Below, one piece after another: positions 62,680-64,000 of a stretch of DNA of 64,000 bases. The translations under genes were made by a program, and so were the position numbers. The stretch comes from an uncultured Lachnospiraceae bacterium (GTDB lineage: Bacteria > Bacillota > Clostridia > Lachnospirales > Lachnospiraceae). Positions within the stretch are counted from its first letter, which is position 1; each line of letters starts with the position of its first letter. The notes under the pieces were generated by a model. That model did no database searches. It worked only from the letters and a program-made list of their open reading frames with translations, and had not been told where the DNA came from. The stretch is taken from the NCBI GenBank assembly GCA_910578645.1, contig CAJTQI010000006.1, positions 141,087 through 205,086 of the forward strand, given 5' to 3'.

Positions 62680-63734
62680 CTCTTGTGCCCTCCTGCTGCC
62701 TCAAGAAACTTATCTGCAATCTGCCCCACCTTGTTCCTCTCCCCCAGCCTGTATCCTTCCCTGCCAAGGGCTGCAGCGAATTTTTCATCTCCTGCAATCT
62801 TGCACATCGCCGCCTGCAGCGCCTCTTTATTGCCTATCGACACAAGTAACCCGTTTACGCCATCCTCAACGTACATCCTGGAACCGCCAATAGGACAGTC
62901 TGTGGCAATCACCGGGATGCCAAGAGCCAAAGCTTCCAACATGGAATTGGAGATTCCTTCATAGTCGGAGGACAGCACATACATCGCCGCGCTGTTAATC
63001 TCTTCTTTCACCTTGTCCGAAAAGCCCCGGAACCTGACCCGGTCACCGATTCCAAGCGTGGCCGCAAGTTGTTTCAATTCCTTTTCCAATTCTCCCTTAC
63101 CATATATATCTAACACATAGTCCGGGTATATCCCGGAAAACCCGGCGAAGGCATGGAGCAATAACTTGTGGTTCTTCTGGGGCTCTAACCGTCCCACCGC
63201 CACAATTCTGTGTTCTCTACTCCCCTCATAGGGCTGCAAAGCGCCGATGTCCACCGGGTTTGGCACCACCGCGGATTTTTTCGCGATGCCTGCCGGGAAC
63301 CCGCCCACCGCATCTTCCGTCTGGCATACCACCACATCCGCAAAGCGGTAAGCCATATTCCTGATTTTCTTATGGTCATAACGGTTGGGGTCGTTGCGTT
63401 CGGAAACAAGAAAAAAGTGCCTCTGCCCAAACGCGGCAATTGCAGAAAAAACGGCTCCCATGACACTGAACGCCCATATCTGGCATCCCTTATTCCTGGC
63501 ATAATACACCCGCATCCTGCCAAGCCTCTTTACCCTGTCTGCTATCCGCCCGCCGGAAGGGCCCCCCACGCTTATAACCTCTATCCGCTCATCCAGCGGA
63601 TATGCGGTCTCGTGCCCGGCAAAAAGGAGTATGGCAGTCTCAATTCCCCTGCGGCAGTATTCATTGGCGAGAAGCGCCACAACCCGCTCCGTCCCGCCTC
63701 CCGGCATGTCCGGAATAACAAATACAATTTTCAT
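62676..63734 (-). CDS. Glycosyltransferase family 4
   Basis: A 352-residue GT-B enzyme. It has an N-terminal acceptor half MKIVFVIPDMPGGGTERVVALLANEY and a donor half with IVAVGRLEPQKNHKLLLHAF, LDIYGKGELEKELKQLA, VRFRGFSDKV and SMLEALALGIPVIATDCPIGG (the EX7E motif). Its ribosome binding site GGAGGAGCGA directly abuts the 61-bp tandem repeat array that runs off the window. It is translationally coupled to the next GT4 gene by an ATGA overlap. Confidence 0.94.
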   Translation of the reverse strand: MKIVFVIPDMPGGGTERVVALLANEYCRRGIETAILLFAGHETAYPLDERIEVISVGGPSGGRIADRVKRLGRMRVYYARNKGCQIWAFSVMGAVFSAIAAFGQRHFFLVSERNDPNRYDHKKIRNMAYRFADVVVCQTEDAVGGFPAGIAKKSAVVPNPVDIGALQPYEGSREHRIVAVGRLEPQKNHKLLLHAFAGFSGIYPDYVLDIYGKGELEKELKQLAATLGIGDRVRFRGFSDKVKEEINSAAMYVLSSDYEGISNSMLEALALGIPVIATDCPIGGSRMYVEDGVNGLLVSIGNKEALQAAMCKIAGDEKFAAALGREGYRLGERNKVGQIADKFLEAAGGHKR

Positions 63735-63737
63735 TCG

Positions 63738-64000
63738 CTCCTCCTCGCTCGCGGGCTTCGCCCTTACTTTACTCCGCTGTGCTAGCTCGTTTCGCTTCGC
63801 TCTCCTCGCTCGCGGGCTTCGCCCTTACTTTACTCCGCTGTGCTAGCTCGTTTCGCTTCGCTCTCCTCGCTCGCGGGCTTCGCCCTTACTTTACTCCGCT
63901 GTGCTAGCTCGTTTCGCTTCGCTCTCCTCGCTCGCGGGCTTCGCCCTCACTTTACTCCGCTGTGCTAGCTCGTTTCGCTTCGCTCTCCTCGCTCGCGGGC
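63738..64000. repeat. 61-bp tandem repeat array, runs off the right edge
   Basis: The string GCTCGCGGGC recurs at 63748, 63809, 63870, 63931 and 63991, an exact 61-base period with almost no differences (one T to C change near 63949). Each unit holds CTTCGCCCTTACTTTACTCC and GTGCTAGCTCGTTTCGCTTC. It shares GTGCTAGC and CGCTTCGCT/CTCGCTCGC words with the ~117-bp repeats at 45695-46057. The minus strand of a unit can form GGGCGAAGCCC hairpins. The units are near-identical with no variable spacers, so this is not CRISPR. Confidence 0.93.

Noticed and set aside
63738..64000. CRISPR array
   Set aside because: The period is exact and the whole 61-bp unit is repeated. There are no unique spacers and no cas genes.

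Overview
The window looks like the chromosome of a low-to-moderate-GC Gram-positive anaerobe of the Clostridia, most likely a gut Lachnospiraceae. Supporting points are the strong GGAGG ribosome binding sites, a YesM/YesN-type two-component pair beside a family 1 sugar-type ABC transporter, a xylulokinase/fucose-isomerase/DUF4867-like sugar operon, LCP-type wall-polysaccharide attachment, and no outer-membrane genes. The family-level placement is inference. I saw no rRNA, tRNA, CRISPR array, phage or plasmid genes.

Left part (1-28.7 kb), mixed metabolic and regulatory genes. 1-6.2 kb is a minus-strand operon: UROD-family protein, solute-binding lipoprotein, two permeases, AraC-type response regulator and the start of an M20 peptidase. 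The matching histidine kinase is divergent at 7.0-8.8 kb. Next come a hemerythrin protein with a second C-terminal domain, a PTS-EIIC/PfoR-like membrane protein, and a FliD-like protein with two tandem domains. 12.8-18 kb is a sugar isomerase/DUF4867-like/xylulokinase operon with a divergent LacI regulator and a perfect 18-bp palindrome at the operon promoter. A PAS-GGDEF-EAL gene follows, broken at a nine-base homopolymer. Then come a divergent carbamate kinase, an LspA-like peptidase, a subtilase with Cys at the Ser position, a ClpX-like unfoldase, an HtrA protease and glmS.

Right part (28.7-64 kb), one large cell-surface polysaccharide locus, almost all on the minus strand. It holds an LCP ligase, a WcaJ-type initiating phosphoglycosyltransferase, phosphoglucomutase, dTDP-sugar genes rfbB, rfbA and rfbC (no rfbD seen), four large GT2 enzymes and two GT4 enzymes. 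It also has a Wzm/Wzt ABC exporter whose ATPase carries a C-terminal extension like Wzt carbohydrate-binding domains. Beside it is a protein with a methyltransferase domain followed by a kinase-like domain, resembling the WbdD chain terminator of Gram-negative O-antigen systems. There is also an MBOAT O-acyltransferase with an AlgJ/DltD-like partner, an SGNH-like protein, and two membrane-anchored GH25 muramidases. The likely scheme is lipid-linked synthesis in the cytoplasm, chain capping, ABC export, O-acylation outside, and LCP attachment to peptidoglycan.

The intergenic regions hold several repeat families. There is a 305-bp MITE in two copies, each with terminal inverted repeats and an intact 7-bp target duplication. 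A ~100-bp three-hairpin element occurs three times. There are 65-bp tandem repeats, ~117-bp tandem repeats between the two ABC exporter genes, and a 61-bp tandem array running off the right edge.
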